A stretch of DNA of 54,989 nt from Streptomyces sp. NRRL F-2580 (GTDB lineage Bacteria > Actinomycetota > Actinomycetes > Streptomycetales > Streptomycetaceae): the NCBI RefSeq assembly GCF_000720115.1, contig NZ_JOIR01000041.1, positions 1 through 54,989 on the forward strand, in the 5' to 3' direction. The notes under the pieces were generated by a model that was not told the origin of the DNA, did not search any database, and saw only the letters and a program-made list of their open reading frames with translations. Below are positions 7,941 through 16,843 of the stretch, piece after piece. The translations under genes were made by a program, and so were the position numbers. Positions within the stretch are counted from its first letter, which is position 1; each line of letters opens with the position of its first letter.

Positions 7941-8000
7941 CACGGCACGGCACCGCACGGCACCGCACGGCACGGCACGGCACCGCATGGCATGGCATCG
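7941..8000. repeat. Twelve 5-bp tandem repeats (CACGG/CACCG/CATGG)
   Basis: Twelve consecutive pentamers lie in the SARP2-monooxygenase gap, with slow drift from CACGG through CACCG to CATGG. This looks like a slipped-strand microsatellite; no coding or regulatory role is evident. Confidence 0.9.
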
Positions 8001-8140
8001 GCGGACAGGAACGGTGTCGGTCGTCTGTCGGGGGGTGTCGGTGGCTGTCGGTCCGCTGTCGGCGGCTTGTTGGCGGGCCTTGACACCTTTCCGGAGACGG
8101 CCGGCCGGATCCACCGGCGGCCCGGTCCCGAGGAGCCACC

Positions 8141-9271
8141 ATGCGCACACCCGTCACGATCATCGGCGCGGGACTCGGCGGGCTCGCCCTGGCCCGCGTC
8201 CTGCACGTCCACGCAATCCCGGTCACGGTCTACGAGGCGGAGTCCTCCCCGCAGGCGCGCACGCAGGGCGGGATGCTCGACATCCACGACTACAACGGGC
8301 AGCTCGCCCTGGAGGCGGCCGGGCTGATGGACGAGTTCCGCGCCATCGTCCTGGAGGGCCGGCAGGCGATGCGGGTCCTCGACCGGGACGGGAGCGTCCT
8401 GTTCGACAAGGCCGACGACGGCACGGGTGGGCGCCCCGAGGTGCAGCGCAGTGAACTGCGCCGGATCCTGCTCGACTCGCTCCCGGCCGGCACCGTCCGG
8501 TGGGGGCGCAAGGCCGCCGGCACCCGGGCCCTCGGCCAGGGCCGTCACGAGGTGACGTTCGCCGACGGCGGCACCGTCGTCACCGGTCTGCTGGTCGGGG
8601 CGGACGGCGCGTGGTCACGGGTGCGGCCGCTGCTCTCCGCCGCCACGCCCGAGTACGCGGGCACCTCGTTCGTCGAGACGTACCTGTTCGACGCCGACAC
8701 CCGCCATCCCGCGACCGCGAAGGCGGTCGGCGGCGGGATGCTGATCGTGCCCGCGCCGGGCAGGGAGATCTTCGCCCACCGGGAGAGCGGCGACACCCTG
8801 CACACCTACGTGGCGCTGGCCAGGCCGCTGGACTGGTTCGCCGCCATCGACTTCACCGATGCCGCCGCGGCCACCGCGCGGATCGCGCGGGAGTTCGACG
8901 GCTGGGCGCCGGAGGTCACCGCGCTGATCACCGACGGCGACACCGCGCCGGTCCTGCGTCCGCACTACGTTCTGCCGGAGGGGCACCGCTGGGACCGGGT
9001 GCCGGGGGTGACCCTGCTCGGCGACGCCGCGCACCTCGGGGTCCCGAACGGCGAAGGCGCCAACCTGGCCCTGCTCGACGGCGCCGAACTCGGCAGGGCC
9101 CTCGCCGCGCACCCCGACGACACGGAGGCCGCGCTCACCGAGTACGAGCAGGCCATGTTCGTGCGCAACGCCGAGGTCCCGACGTTCGAAGGCGTCGAGC
9201 TCTCCGAGCTCTTCTCGGCCGACAACACGCCCCACGGACTGCTCACCATGATCACCGAAAAGGGCAGCTGA
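8141..9271 (+). CDS. FAD-dependent monooxygenase, TetX/PHBH-like
   Basis: A 376-residue class A flavoprotein monooxygenase. The ADP-binding motif IIGAGLGGLALAR is at residues 6-18, the GADGAWSRVR (GD-type) motif near residue 150, and the second FAD motif LLGDAAHLGVPNGEGAN near 290. It most resembles TetX-type tetracycline-modifying and related polyketide hydroxylases (LLGDAAH plus a short C-terminus), so it could hydroxylate an aromatic product of this cluster or inactivate an aromatic antibiotic. The ATG at 8141 has GAGGAG six to eight bases upstream. It stands alone after SARP2 with a 220-bp gap containing a microsatellite. The family call is strong; the substrate is unknown. Confidence 0.9.
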   Translation: MRTPVTIIGAGLGGLALARVLHVHAIPVTVYEAESSPQARTQGGMLDIHDYNGQLALEAAGLMDEFRAIVLEGRQAMRVLDRDGSVLFDKADDGTGGRPEVQRSELRRILLDSLPAGTVRWGRKAAGTRALGQGRHEVTFADGGTVVTGLLVGADGAWSRVRPLLSAATPEYAGTSFVETYLFDADTRHPATAKAVGGGMLIVPAPGREIFAHRESGDTLHTYVALARPLDWFAAIDFTDAAAATARIAREFDGWAPEVTALITDGDTAPVLRPHYVLPEGHRWDRVPGVTLLGDAAHLGVPNGEGANLALLDGAELGRALAAHPDDTEAALTEYEQAMFVRNAEVPTFEGVELSELFSADNTPHGLLTMITEKGS

Positions 9272-9325
9272 GCCGCCGGCGCGGCGAGGCGCCCGAAGGA
9301 CGGTCGGCGGGTTCGGGCTGGGTGG

Positions 9326-9616
9326 TCACAGGCCGAGGACGAGTCCCGCTGCGGCGGCGGAGCCGAGGTGGGTGGTGGCCAGCAGGAGCCATTCGATGAT
9401 TCCCATGCGCCAACGGTTGCGTGCCAGTACCCGCCACTCGAGGACGATGCCGGCGACGGCGGCGGCGAGCAGGGGGGCTCACAGCAGGGCCCACCAGGAC
9501 CAGACGCCGCCGAAGCGGAGCACGGCGCACGCTGCGCCGGTGAGCGGCACCGTCAGCGACCAGGACGGCGTCGGGCGTGTGTCGTCGGGGCGCTCGGCGG
9601 CTGAGGGGTCGTTCAC
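9326..9616 (-). pseudogene. Small integral membrane protein gene broken by an in-frame TGA
   Basis: Read leftward from a GTG at 9616, the frame codes a short polar head, then hydrophobic segments (WSLTVPLTGAACAVL; GVWSWWALL). It meets TGA at 9481-9479 and continues in the same frame for 50 more codons with two more membrane-like segments (APLLAAAVAGIVLEW; GIIEWLLLATTHLG) to a proper stop at 9328-9326. The two parts read as one 95-residue membrane protein with a single nonsense codon, for example a tryptophan TGG changed to TGA. The family is not recognised. The gene could be dead, or the TGA could be a sequencing error. Confidence 0.55.
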
Positions 9617-10341
9617 GGCTGACGGCCTTTCGTGCCGGAGCTGTCGGGGCGTGGCGGAGGGCGCGCCGCACGCACCGGCGCGGGGGCGCCCTCGGTCGCG
9701 TCTCGACAGCTCGGTGGAACAACTCCCGGAGCGTTCAGTGGTGTCCGTGGCTGTGCCCGGAACGTAGCCCAGGTCGATGGTGTCCCTCAAACGGTCGGCG
9801 CCGCGGGCGTGATCACGAGCGGATCGTTTCCGCCGTGCCGGGGGCTGTCGGCGCCTCCTGGAATCGGTTCATAGGTTCCGCAATCGCCCGTGGCTCACCT
9901 GGTTCCGGCCAAAGCGACGGGCCGGCTTCCGGCGTGTCGCGCCGTTCGCGGACGGCCGCGGTGGGCTCGGGTGGGCGGGGTGCGGTGGTTGGGCCAGCCG
10001 ATGTCGTCGTCCGGGTGGGTCTTGTCGGTCGGGTCGGCGGGCCGGGGGGCGGGGGACGCGCGCCCGGTGTGTGCTGCGGGCGTCCAGGACGCGCGGGGTG
10101 CGCACACCGATGGCCTCATGATCGACTCCAAGGCGCTGAATGCGAGAAGAGCGGGGTTCCGGCCGGTGCCGGGGCCCGGGTTCTGGAGAGTCTGCCTCGG
10201 TCGGTTCGAGGACCGCTTGAGGAACGCATGACGTGCGCATGAGAGCCGTCGCGAACCCCTGGCAAAGGTTTGCCCGCGTGTTGCCGGGCGTCCTACGCTC
10301 GATGGCGGTTCCCGACAGATTTCTTGCCCGCGACCTCAGGG
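9617..10341. other. Gene-free region before the XRE regulator
   Basis: About 725 bp. Open frames of 60-220 codons exist on both strands, but all are arginine/proline/glycine-rich GC-bias frames with no recognisable protein. At 10259-10286 there are TTTGCC-type elements (GGCAAAGGTTTGCC palindrome at 10261-10274, then TTGCCG) close to the regulator's start, a possible autoregulatory site. Confidence 0.5.
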
Positions 10342-11610
10342 ATGCTCATGCTGCGACAGCCCGCGTTCGGACACCGCCTGAGAAAGCTCCGGATGGCCCA
10401 GGGCCTGTCCCAGACGGCGCTGGCCGGCGAGGGCATGTCCACCGGCTACCTCTCCCGTCTGGAGTCGGGCGCCCGGCAGCCGACCGAGCGGGCCGTGGGG
10501 TACCTGGCCGGCCGACTGGGCCTGGAGCCGGCCGACTTCGAGGAGCCGGCGACCGGCTCGCTGGCCCATGCGCTCACCCTTGCGGCGTCCACCGGCTCCC
10601 CCGACGCCATCGAGGCCCTCCGTCAGGCCCTGGCCGCCGAGGGGCACGAGCCGCCGGTGCTGCGCTGGCAGGCGCTGTGGCTCCTCGCCCGGGCCGCCCG
10701 CGTCCAGGGCGACCACGCGGTGGAGCTGGACCGGCTCACCCGGCTGGTCGCGCTCGGCGAGGAGGTGGGTGTGTGCGAGCTGCGTGTGCGGGGCCTGACC
10801 CGGCTCGCCCGTTGCCTGCGGTCCATCGGTGAGATCAACCCGGCGCTGGACGCCGCCGTCGAGGCCCACCGGATCGCGCTGGGCGAGGAGTTGGGGGTGG
10901 AGGACCGGGCCACCGCCCTGCTGGCGCTGGTGTCCGTACAGGCCGAGGCCGGCCGGATCAGCGACGCCCGCGTGCACGCCGACGAGCTGACCGTCCTCGT
11001 CGAGGGGCGCTGCGACGCGCTGTGGGCGGAGGCCATGTGGACGGCCGCGGCCGTGCGGATGCGCCAGGGCGACTACCCGGGCGCGCAGGCCTGCCTGGAC
11101 GATGCCCTCGAGCGGTTCGGCAGTCAGGAGGACCTGGTCCTGTGGATCCGGCTGCGGCTGGCCACGGCCCGGCTGCACCTGCAGAAGCTGCCGGCCGATC
11201 CGGAGCAGGCGCGTCGGCGGGCCGGCGAGGCCGAGGCCGCCCTCGCCTTCGTGGGCACGCCGGCGCTGCGGCAGGACCTGACCGCCCTCAAGGCGGACCT
11301 CGCGTTCGCCACCGGCCGGTACGACGACGCGCGCGCCCTGCTCGGCCAACTGGCCGCCGACCAGCCGAGGATGACCTACCGCGGCCGGGTACGGCTGGAG
11401 ATCCTGCGCCATCAGCTGCTGATCCTCGGCGGCGACCCCTCCGGGATCCGGGGCCTGCGCGATCTGGCGCAGCAGGCGCAGCAGGACGCCAACATCGACC
11501 TCGCCGCCGAGATCTGGCGGGTGCTGGCCGACGCACTGACCCAGGCCGGTCAGGGCGGCGCCGTCGGGCAGGCCGGGCGGCTCAGCGGGGCCTCGGCCGT
11601 CGGCGGTTGA
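10342..11610 (+). CDS. XRE-family regulator with C-terminal TPR region
   Basis: A 422-residue protein. Residues about 8-65 form a Cro/CI helix-turn-helix (FGHRLRKLRMAQGLSQTALA, then TGYLSRLESGARQPTERAV); the remainder is an alpha-helical repeat region of TPR type (repeated leucine/alanine helices, for example LTRLARCLRSIGEINPALDAA). Such proteins often sense peptides or act as pathway regulators in Streptomyces clusters. The ATG at 10342 is chosen because an upstream in-frame start gives a cysteine-rich, atypical N-terminus; the ATG at 10348 is an alternative. It lies upstream of the cyclase gene on the same strand with a 77-bp gap. It could act on the TTGCCA palindromes near 17.0-17.3 kb, but that is speculation from motif likeness. 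Confidence 0.85.
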   Translation: MLMLRQPAFGHRLRKLRMAQGLSQTALAGEGMSTGYLSRLESGARQPTERAVGYLAGRLGLEPADFEEPATGSLAHALTLAASTGSPDAIEALRQALAAEGHEPPVLRWQALWLLARAARVQGDHAVELDRLTRLVALGEEVGVCELRVRGLTRLARCLRSIGEINPALDAAVEAHRIALGEELGVEDRATALLALVSVQAEAGRISDARVHADELTVLVEGRCDALWAEAMWTAAAVRMRQGDYPGAQACLDDALERFGSQEDLVLWIRLRLATARLHLQKLPADPEQARRRAGEAEAALAFVGTPALRQDLTALKADLAFATGRYDDARALLGQLAADQPRMTYRGRVRLEILRHQLLILGGDPSGIRGLRDLAQQAQQDANIDLAAEIWRVLADALTQAGQGGAVGQAGRLSGASAVGG

Positions 11611-11687
11611 GGAAGGCTCAAGTCCCCTGGTGCAGCCTGTGGTGCAGCCTGGAACGCATCGCAGGAACGATCAGGGGGTGGGGTCTC

Positions 11688-12650
11688 GTGCCGTCGCAGC
11701 GCGTGCACGCGAGCGAGCGGACGGCGTGGGTGGCCGCCCCGGCCGGCGTGGTTTACGGACTGCTGGCCGACGCCGTCCGCTGGCCGCTCCTGCTGCCCTC
11801 GTACGTCCACGTCGAGCGGATGGACTTCGACGGGGTCCGGGAGCGGCTGCGGGTCTGGGACGTGCGCGAGGAGAGGGTCCGCTCCTTCCACGTACGGCGG
11901 GTGCTGGACCCGCACGCCAGGACCGTCGCCTTCGAGCAGGAGGACACGGCCCGCCCGGGCGTGCCCACCGCCGGCGTGTGGACGGTCGAGGAGCTCGGCG
12001 AGACCGAATCGCTGTTGACGTTGCGTCAGGAACGTACGCTGGAGGGGCTGGCCGCCGCCGAGAGCGAGCGCAGCCGACGGGAGTGGCAGGCGGAGCCGGC
12101 CGAGCGGCTCGCCCACGTCAAGGGGGTCGCCGAGCGCTGGGAGCGGCTGGACCAGCTGCTGTTCTCCTTCGAGGACAGCGTGCGCGTCGACGGCCCCGCC
12201 GAGCTGATCTACGACTTCCTCTACCGGATCGGGGACTGGCCCGAGCGCGTCCCGCACGTGGAATCGGTCGGCGTGATCGAGGACGTGCCCGGTGTGCAGC
12301 TGGCGACGGTGGACTCCTGCGCCGCCCCCGGCGGGCGTACGGTCACCACCCGGTCGGTGCGGCTGTGCTTCCCCTCGGCCGCGCGGATCGTCGACAAGGA
12401 GCTGACGACGTCCCCGCTGATCGCCGCGCACAGCGGCGAGTGGTCCCTGGTCCCGGACGGGGGCGGCGTACGGGTCGTCTGCGCCCGGCGGGTGATGCTG
12501 CGGGAGGAGGCGGTCGAGGAGGTGCTGGGGGCGGGGACCGACCTCGTGGAGGCCCGCCGGTACGTACGGACGTGGCTGGGGCGGGCCGGTACGGAGACGC
12601 TGCGCCTGGCCGGGTGGCACGCCCAGAGCGCCGTACGCCGTCTGCGATGA
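11688..12650 (+). CDS. Polyketide aromatase/cyclase, didomain (ActVII/StfIII-like)
   Basis: A 320-residue protein made of two SRPBCC (START-like) halves. The first begins ASERTAWVAAPAGVVYGLLAD and the second DSVRVDGPAELIYDFLYRIGDWPERVPHV near residue 165. This didomain form is typical of type II polyketide aromatase/cyclases that close the first ring of a poly-beta-ketone chain. The GTG at 11688 follows a G-rich site (CAGGGGGTGGGG). The next gene, a phosphopantetheinyl transferase, starts within about 60 bp, suggesting one operon. No minimal PKS (KS-alpha/KS-beta/ACP) is seen nearby, so the substrate must come from a locus outside the window or from an unusual synthase. Confidence 0.88.
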   Translation: MPSQRVHASERTAWVAAPAGVVYGLLADAVRWPLLLPSYVHVERMDFDGVRERLRVWDVREERVRSFHVRRVLDPHARTVAFEQEDTARPGVPTAGVWTVEELGETESLLTLRQERTLEGLAAAESERSRREWQAEPAERLAHVKGVAERWERLDQLLFSFEDSVRVDGPAELIYDFLYRIGDWPERVPHVESVGVIEDVPGVQLATVDSCAAPGGRTVTTRSVRLCFPSAARIVDKELTTSPLIAAHSGEWSLVPDGGGVRVVCARRVMLREEAVEEVLGAGTDLVEARRYVRTWLGRAGTETLRLAGWHAQSAVRRLR

Positions 12651-12706
12651 GCCGGCAGCCCGTGCGCCCACGCGTTCGCGATGAGCCCGAGAAGGAGGTC
12701 GTGGCC

Positions 12707-13630
12707 ATGGTTGCCGACCGGTCCCGCCCGGAGCCGCTCGACGCGCCGCTCGACGCGCCGCTGCACCTTGCCGGTCCCGAAGGGCCGTGGGAGGAGGTGG
12801 GTGACCGGCTCGACGACACCGGCCGGGCGGTCATCTGCACGACGTGGGGCCAGTGGCTGGCCGCCGTGCTGCTCGACCCCGCGCTGCGGCCCCTGCTCGG
12901 GCGCGACTGGCCGCGCTACCGGCAGACGGCGGCCGCGGCCGGCCGGATGCGCTTCGCCGTCTCGCGGTTCGTGGTGAAGCACTCCGCCGCGGCCGCGCTG
13001 GACGTTCCCGTGGACACCCTGGAACTGGGCTACGAGCCGGACGGGCAGCCCCTGGTGCGGGGTGGGGGCGAGGACCTGGAGGTGAGTCTGGCGCACACCG
13101 GTGAGCTGATCGTGGTCGGTGTCAGCCGTACCGGTGCGATCGGTGTGGACGTGCAGCCCGCGGACCGTGACGTCGCCGCCGAGGTGCCGGCCGGGCGGTG
13201 GTGCACCGCGGCGGAACGCGCGGCACTGGCCGCGCTGCCCGAGAGTGAGCGCCGGGCCCGGCTGCTGTGGCTGTGGACCCTGAAGGAGGCCCGTGCCAGA
13301 GCGCTCGGGGGTGGGCCGCGCCGCGGCTTTGCCACCTTCGGGTTCGACCGCGACGAGCGGGGCCGTGCCGTCCTGGTGGGCGGCCGGGGCGAGGAGGGGG
13401 ACGCGGCCGGGGCGTGGGCGTTCGCCACCCATCCCGTCCTGGAGCGCTATCTGGTCGGCGCCGCGCACCGGCGCCGGCCCGCCTTGCCGGCGGCCGGGAA
13501 GGCGCAGGTCGACACCGGTTCGCGAAGCGCTGCAGCACCACTTGAGGAAAGGGGAACCGGGCTCGGGGACCACTTACCCTTTGTGCGACCGGTGACCTCC
13601 GGGTGGGGCGAGGGAAGGCGGACGCCGTGA
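12707..13630 (+). CDS. Sfp-type 4'-phosphopantetheinyl transferase, copy 1 (TTA-containing)
   Basis: A 307-residue member of the Sfp/AcpT superfamily, which loads the pantetheine arm onto carrier proteins. The metal-binding GVDVQ motif is near residue 147 (Q in place of the usual E) and the WLWTLKEARARALG motif near 190 supplies the catalytic Glu and Lys; the helix Lys after KEA is Arg. The ATG at 12707 is preferred because AAGGAGG lies eight bases upstream; an ATG at 12647 overlapping the previous stop is an alternative. Codon 290 (13574-13576) is TTA, near the end of an unusually long C-terminal tail. A second transferase lies at 26.3 kb. Activity is likely, though the two substitutions need testing. 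Confidence 0.85.
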   Translation: MVADRSRPEPLDAPLDAPLHLAGPEGPWEEVGDRLDDTGRAVICTTWGQWLAAVLLDPALRPLLGRDWPRYRQTAAAAGRMRFAVSRFVVKHSAAAALDVPVDTLELGYEPDGQPLVRGGGEDLEVSLAHTGELIVVGVSRTGAIGVDVQPADRDVAAEVPAGRWCTAAERAALAALPESERRARLLWLWTLKEARARALGGGPRRGFATFGFDRDERGRAVLVGGRGEEGDAAGAWAFATHPVLERYLVGAAHRRRPALPAAGKAQVDTGSRSAAAPLEERGTGLGDHLPFVRPVTSGWGEGRRTP

Positions 13631-13759
13631 ACACAGGGGAACTTTCCGCGGTGTCCCTTCGCGTCGGTCCTGCCGTCTCGTGTCCGTGTCGGTGACCGAC
13701 GAGAGCGCGGCGGGCGTGCGGGCCGACGGCATCCGCCCCGGCCGTGTGCGGGCCGGCCG

Positions 13760-15883
13760 GTGAGCGGGGGCGACGCCGCGGACGGGCCGGGTCCGGTCCT
13801 CGCGGTGGTGCACGAGGCGGGCCACGGTGCGCCCGGCTCCGCGCTCGTCCTCGGCCTGCGCGGGCTCCGCCACGACGCGGACGCCGAGATGTTCGCCGCC
13901 CGCATCGCCGAGCGCCACCGCCGCTTCCGGGTCACCCTGGAGGGCCACGGTCCGGGCCGGCACACCCTGCGCCTGCTCCCGGACGCCGGCACGCCCAGAC
14001 CTGCCTCGCCCGGCCCCGCCTCGCCGAGCCCCGCCTCGCCGAGCCCGGCCCCTCCGAGCGCCGCGCCTCCGAGCGCCGCGCCGCTGAGCGCCGCGCCGCT
14101 GAGCGGCGAGCTGCTGGCCGACCTGCTGGGCCCGTACCCGGGCGCCGGTGAGCCCCTGGCCCTGGCCGGGGACCGGCGCGAACTGCTCGTGGAGGCGGTC
14201 ACCCGTGCCGACGGGCCGGACCGGTACCTGGAGCAGGTCCACTGGAACTGGTCGGGCCCGCTGGACCGGGCCCGCTTCGACGCGGCCTGGCAGTCCGTCT
14301 GCGGGCGGGAGTCGATCCTGCGGGCCGCCTTCGACTGGACGGCGGTGCCACGGCTGCTGCTGCATCCGTACGCCGAAGTCGAGATCGTCCACCGCGCCCG
14401 CACCGACACCACCTGGCGGGAACTCCTCGACGCGGACCGGGCGCGGGGGTTCGCCCTCAACCGTCCGCCGCTGCTGCGCCTGACCCTGCTGGAGGGGGAA
14501 CCGGGGGCGCCCACCCGGGTGCTGCTGACCTGCCACCGCGCCCTGCTCGACGAGCGCGGCGTCCACCTCCTGCTGCGCGCGTTCTACCGCGCCTACCTGG
14601 CCGCGGGCGCCCTGCCCGGTGGTGAGCGCCGCCCCGATCTGCGCGACCACGCGCGCTGGCTGGCCCGGCAGAGCGCCGAGGGCGCCCGGGAACTGTGGAC
14701 GCGCGCGGCGCCCCCGCGCGGCGCCGCGACCGCGCCGGGGCGCCCCGGCCCGGACACCGGCCAGAGCGGTGAGGGACGCCTGCGCCGGCGGCTGGAGGAC
14801 CCGTACGGGCCGCGGCTGCGTTCCTGGGCCGCGGCGCGGGGGGTCGGCGAGAGCGGCGCCCTGCACACGGTGTGGGCGCTGCTGCTGTACCGGGCGGCCG
14901 CGGCCGAGGGTCCCCTGCCGGTGAGTTTCGGCGTCCGGGTCTGCGGCGGCGACATCGCGCTGCCCGGAGGGGGCGGCATCCCCGGGCTGCTCGGCAGTGC
15001 GCTGCCGATGACGGTGCGGGTGGATCCGGCGGCCCCGCTGGCCGGCCTGTTGCGGCAGGTGCGCGACGCCCGGCTGGACATGGGCGCCTACCCGTGGGTG
15101 TCGGCCGACCTCATCCGCGAGTGGAGCGGACGGGGGCCGGGCGAACAACTCACCGACACCGTCCTCGTCTTCGACGGCCCGGCCGATCCGGGGGCCGACG
15201 TGGGGCGTGAACTGGAGGCACAGGGCATCGGCGTGGACGCGCCGCGGGCCGTCGGCGCCGGCGGCGGCGTGCCCGTCACGGTGGTCGCCCGGCACGAGAG
15301 CGGCGGGGCGCTGGTGCTCGACGCCGTCTACGACCGGGCGCGTCTGGCCGACGCGGACGCCGCCGCTCTCCTCCAGCAGTGCGTCGGCCTGCTGCGGGCC
15401 CTGACCGATCTGCCGGATGCCGATCCCACGGTCGGCGGGGTGCTGGGCCTGCTGGCGGACACCGAAGCCCCTTCCATGGCCGCCCGGCCGCCCGCGGTGC
15501 GGCGTGGCGCGCTGCGCACGCTGCGCGGCGGGGCGGCTTCGGCGGAGGTGATCTGCCTGCTGGCGGTCCCGGGGGTGGTGGAAGGCTGCTACGAGCTGTT
15601 CGCCCGCGACCACCAGGGCCCGCAGACGATCGTGGTGCTGGAACTGGACGGTCCGCCCGGCGCGGTGGTGCCCGCCGCCCTGGCCGGGCTGCCGGCGCGC
15701 GGCAGCCGGCTGGTGCTGGGCGGGTGCGGCCCGGGCGCGGGGGCGGCGTACGCGCTGGCGCGGGTTCTCTCGGACGGGCTCGGATCGCCGGTGAGTGTCG
15801 TCATGACGGGCCTCGGCGGTCCCCGGAGCAGCGCGCAGGCGCTCGCCCGGGGGCTCGCGGGTGTGGCCGTGCGGCGCGACTGA
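13760..15883 (+). CDS. Degenerate NRPS-like protein: condensation fold plus thioesterase-like tail
   Basis: A 707-residue protein. Residues about 115-550 resemble an NRPS condensation/acyltransferase fold (HWNWSGPLDRARFDAAWQSV; FRPGL-like bridge regions near 395). The catalytic HHxxxDG motif is reduced to CHRALLDE at residues 258-265, with the aspartate displaced. The last 110 residues look like a thioesterase (LAVPGVVEGCYELFARDHQG) but the GxSxG elbow is GGCGPGAG, so the usual serine is gone. An A/P/S-rich linker at about 80-115 is built from seven 15-bp DNA repeats. The GTG start at 13760 has only a weak ribosome site. It may be a scaffold or a pseudo-enzyme, or may catalyse an altered acyl transfer; the function is unknown. 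Confidence 0.6.
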   Translation: MSGGDAADGPGPVLAVVHEAGHGAPGSALVLGLRGLRHDADAEMFAARIAERHRRFRVTLEGHGPGRHTLRLLPDAGTPRPASPGPASPSPASPSPAPPSAAPPSAAPLSAAPLSGELLADLLGPYPGAGEPLALAGDRRELLVEAVTRADGPDRYLEQVHWNWSGPLDRARFDAAWQSVCGRESILRAAFDWTAVPRLLLHPYAEVEIVHRARTDTTWRELLDADRARGFALNRPPLLRLTLLEGEPGAPTRVLLTCHRALLDERGVHLLLRAFYRAYLAAGALPGGERRPDLRDHARWLARQSAEGARELWTRAAPPRGAATAPGRPGPDTGQSGEGRLRRRLEDPYGPRLRSWAAARGVGESGALHTVWALLLYRAAAAEGPLPVSFGVRVCGGDIALPGGGGIPGLLGSALPMTVRVDPAAPLAGLLRQVRDARLDMGAYPWVSADLIREWSGRGPGEQLTDTVLVFDGPADPGADVGRELEAQGIGVDAPRAVGAGGGVPVTVVARHESGGALVLDAVYDRARLADADAAALLQQCVGLLRALTDLPDADPTVGGVLGLLADTEAPSMAARPPAVRRGALRTLRGGAASAEVICLLAVPGVVEGCYELFARDHQGPQTIVVLELDGPPGAVVPAALAGLPARGSRLVLGGCGPGAGAAYALARVLSDGLGSPVSVVMTGLGGPRSSAQALARGLAGVAVRRD
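14000..14104 (+). repeat. Seven 15-bp tandem repeats encoding an A/P/S linker
   Basis: Seven in-frame 15-bp units drift from CCCGCCTCGCCGAGC to GCCGCGCCGCTGAGC and encode P-A-S-P-S / A-A-P-P-S / A-A-P-L-S pentapeptides between the N-terminal domain and the condensation-like domain. Copy number could vary without a frameshift. Confidence 0.9.
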
Positions 15884-15892
15884 GCGGCCGGC

Positions 15893-16714
15893 CTAGGCGG
15901 CGTAGAGGTCGAAGGTCGAGGTGCGGCGCGGTCCGGCGAGGACGTCGAGCTGCGGGTCGACGGCGAGCATGGCCTGGTGCAGTCGCTGGAGTTGCGGCGA
16001 CGGTTCCACTCCCAGGTCCTCGATCAGGCGGCCGCGCAGCCGGCGGTACACGTCCAGGGCGGTGGCCTGCCGGCCCGAGCGGTACAGGGCCACCATGACC
16101 TGTGAGTGGAGTCCCTCGTGCTGGGGGTGACGTGCGGTCAGCTCGGTCAGCTCGGCGATGAGTTCCGCGTGCCGGCCCAGCCTCAGGTCGGCGTCGATCC
16201 GCCGCTCCACGGTGACCAGGCGGCTCTCCTGGAGGCGCATCACCTCGATGTCGAGGATCGGTCCGACGCGTACGTCGACCAAGGCGGGGCCCCGCCACAG
16301 GTCCAGGGCGGCCCGGTAGCGGGCGGCGCAGACGTGGCTGTCGTCGGACTCGAAGGCCGACTGGCCCTCGCGGACGAGGCGTTCGTAGTCGTGCACGTCG
16401 ACGCCGTCCTCGGGTATCTGCAGGAGGTAGCCGCCGTGGCGGGTGACGAGTACTTCCTTGGCGCCGCCGGGGGCGTCGGGGCCCATGGCGGTGCCCAGCC
16501 GTCTGCGCAGCTGGAGGATGTACGTCTGCAGGGTGGTCAGTGCGCTCTGTGGCGGCGCGGTTCCCCAGATCTCCTCCATGAGGGTGGGAACCGGTATGAC
16601 GCGCCCTGGATAGAGCGCGAGGAGCGACAGGAGCTGTCTTGGTTTGCCCGCGGTCGGAACGATGGATCCCCCGTTGACCTCTGCGCTCAGCGGACCCAGA
16701 ACCTGAATTCTCAC
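15893..16714 (-). CDS. SARP-family activator, copy 3 (sister of SARP2)
   Basis: A 273-residue SARP, convergent with the preceding gene (stops nine bases apart). It shares long identical stretches with SARP2 (VLGPLSAEVNGGSIVPTA, PQSALTTLQTYILQLRR) and the identical ribosome site GGAGGAGACCGTG, showing recent duplication. The winged-helix domain is followed by the activation domain; the Gly-rich insert of SARP2 is absent. The GTG start at 16714 corresponds to that of SARP2. A -10-like TAGCGT (16780-16785, leftward) followed by GCC matches the TACCGTGCC of the SARP2 promoter. A secreted-peptide gene lies immediately upstream in the same direction. Confidence 0.92.
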   Translation of the reverse strand: MRIQVLGPLSAEVNGGSIVPTAGKPRQLLSLLALYPGRVIPVPTLMEEIWGTAPPQSALTTLQTYILQLRRRLGTAMGPDAPGGAKEVLVTRHGGYLLQIPEDGVDVHDYERLVREGQSAFESDDSHVCAARYRAALDLWRGPALVDVRVGPILDIEVMRLQESRLVTVERRIDADLRLGRHAELIAELTELTARHPQHEGLHSQVMVALYRSGRQATALDVYRRLRGRLIEDLGVEPSPQLQRLHQAMLAVDPQLDVLAGPRRTSTFDLYAA

Positions 16715-16779
16715 GGTCTCCTCCGTACTTCCTTGGCTCTTTTCCTCCGGTGGCCAAGGAGCTGCCCCCGTTCGAGGCA

Positions 16780-16828
16780 CGCTAGCCGGGGTGGATGTGC
16801 TCCATCTCTTTCCTGTAGTGGCTTTCGA
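16780..16828 (-). promoter_or_regulatory. Possible SARP3 promoter region
   Basis: Reading leftward, a TCGAAAG heptamer (16828-16822) precedes a TAGCGT -10-like box (16785-16780), about 66 bp before the SARP3 GTG. The box and the following GCC resemble the SARP2 promoter. Only one heptamer is clear, so direct SARP control is uncertain. Confidence 0.35.
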
Positions 16829-16843
16829 GCCGCCGCCGAGCGG

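Noticed and set aside
9617..10341. Rightward open frames of 110-220 codons before the XRE gene
   Set aside because: Low-complexity Arg/Gly/Val composition, no ribosome sites and no family resemblance.
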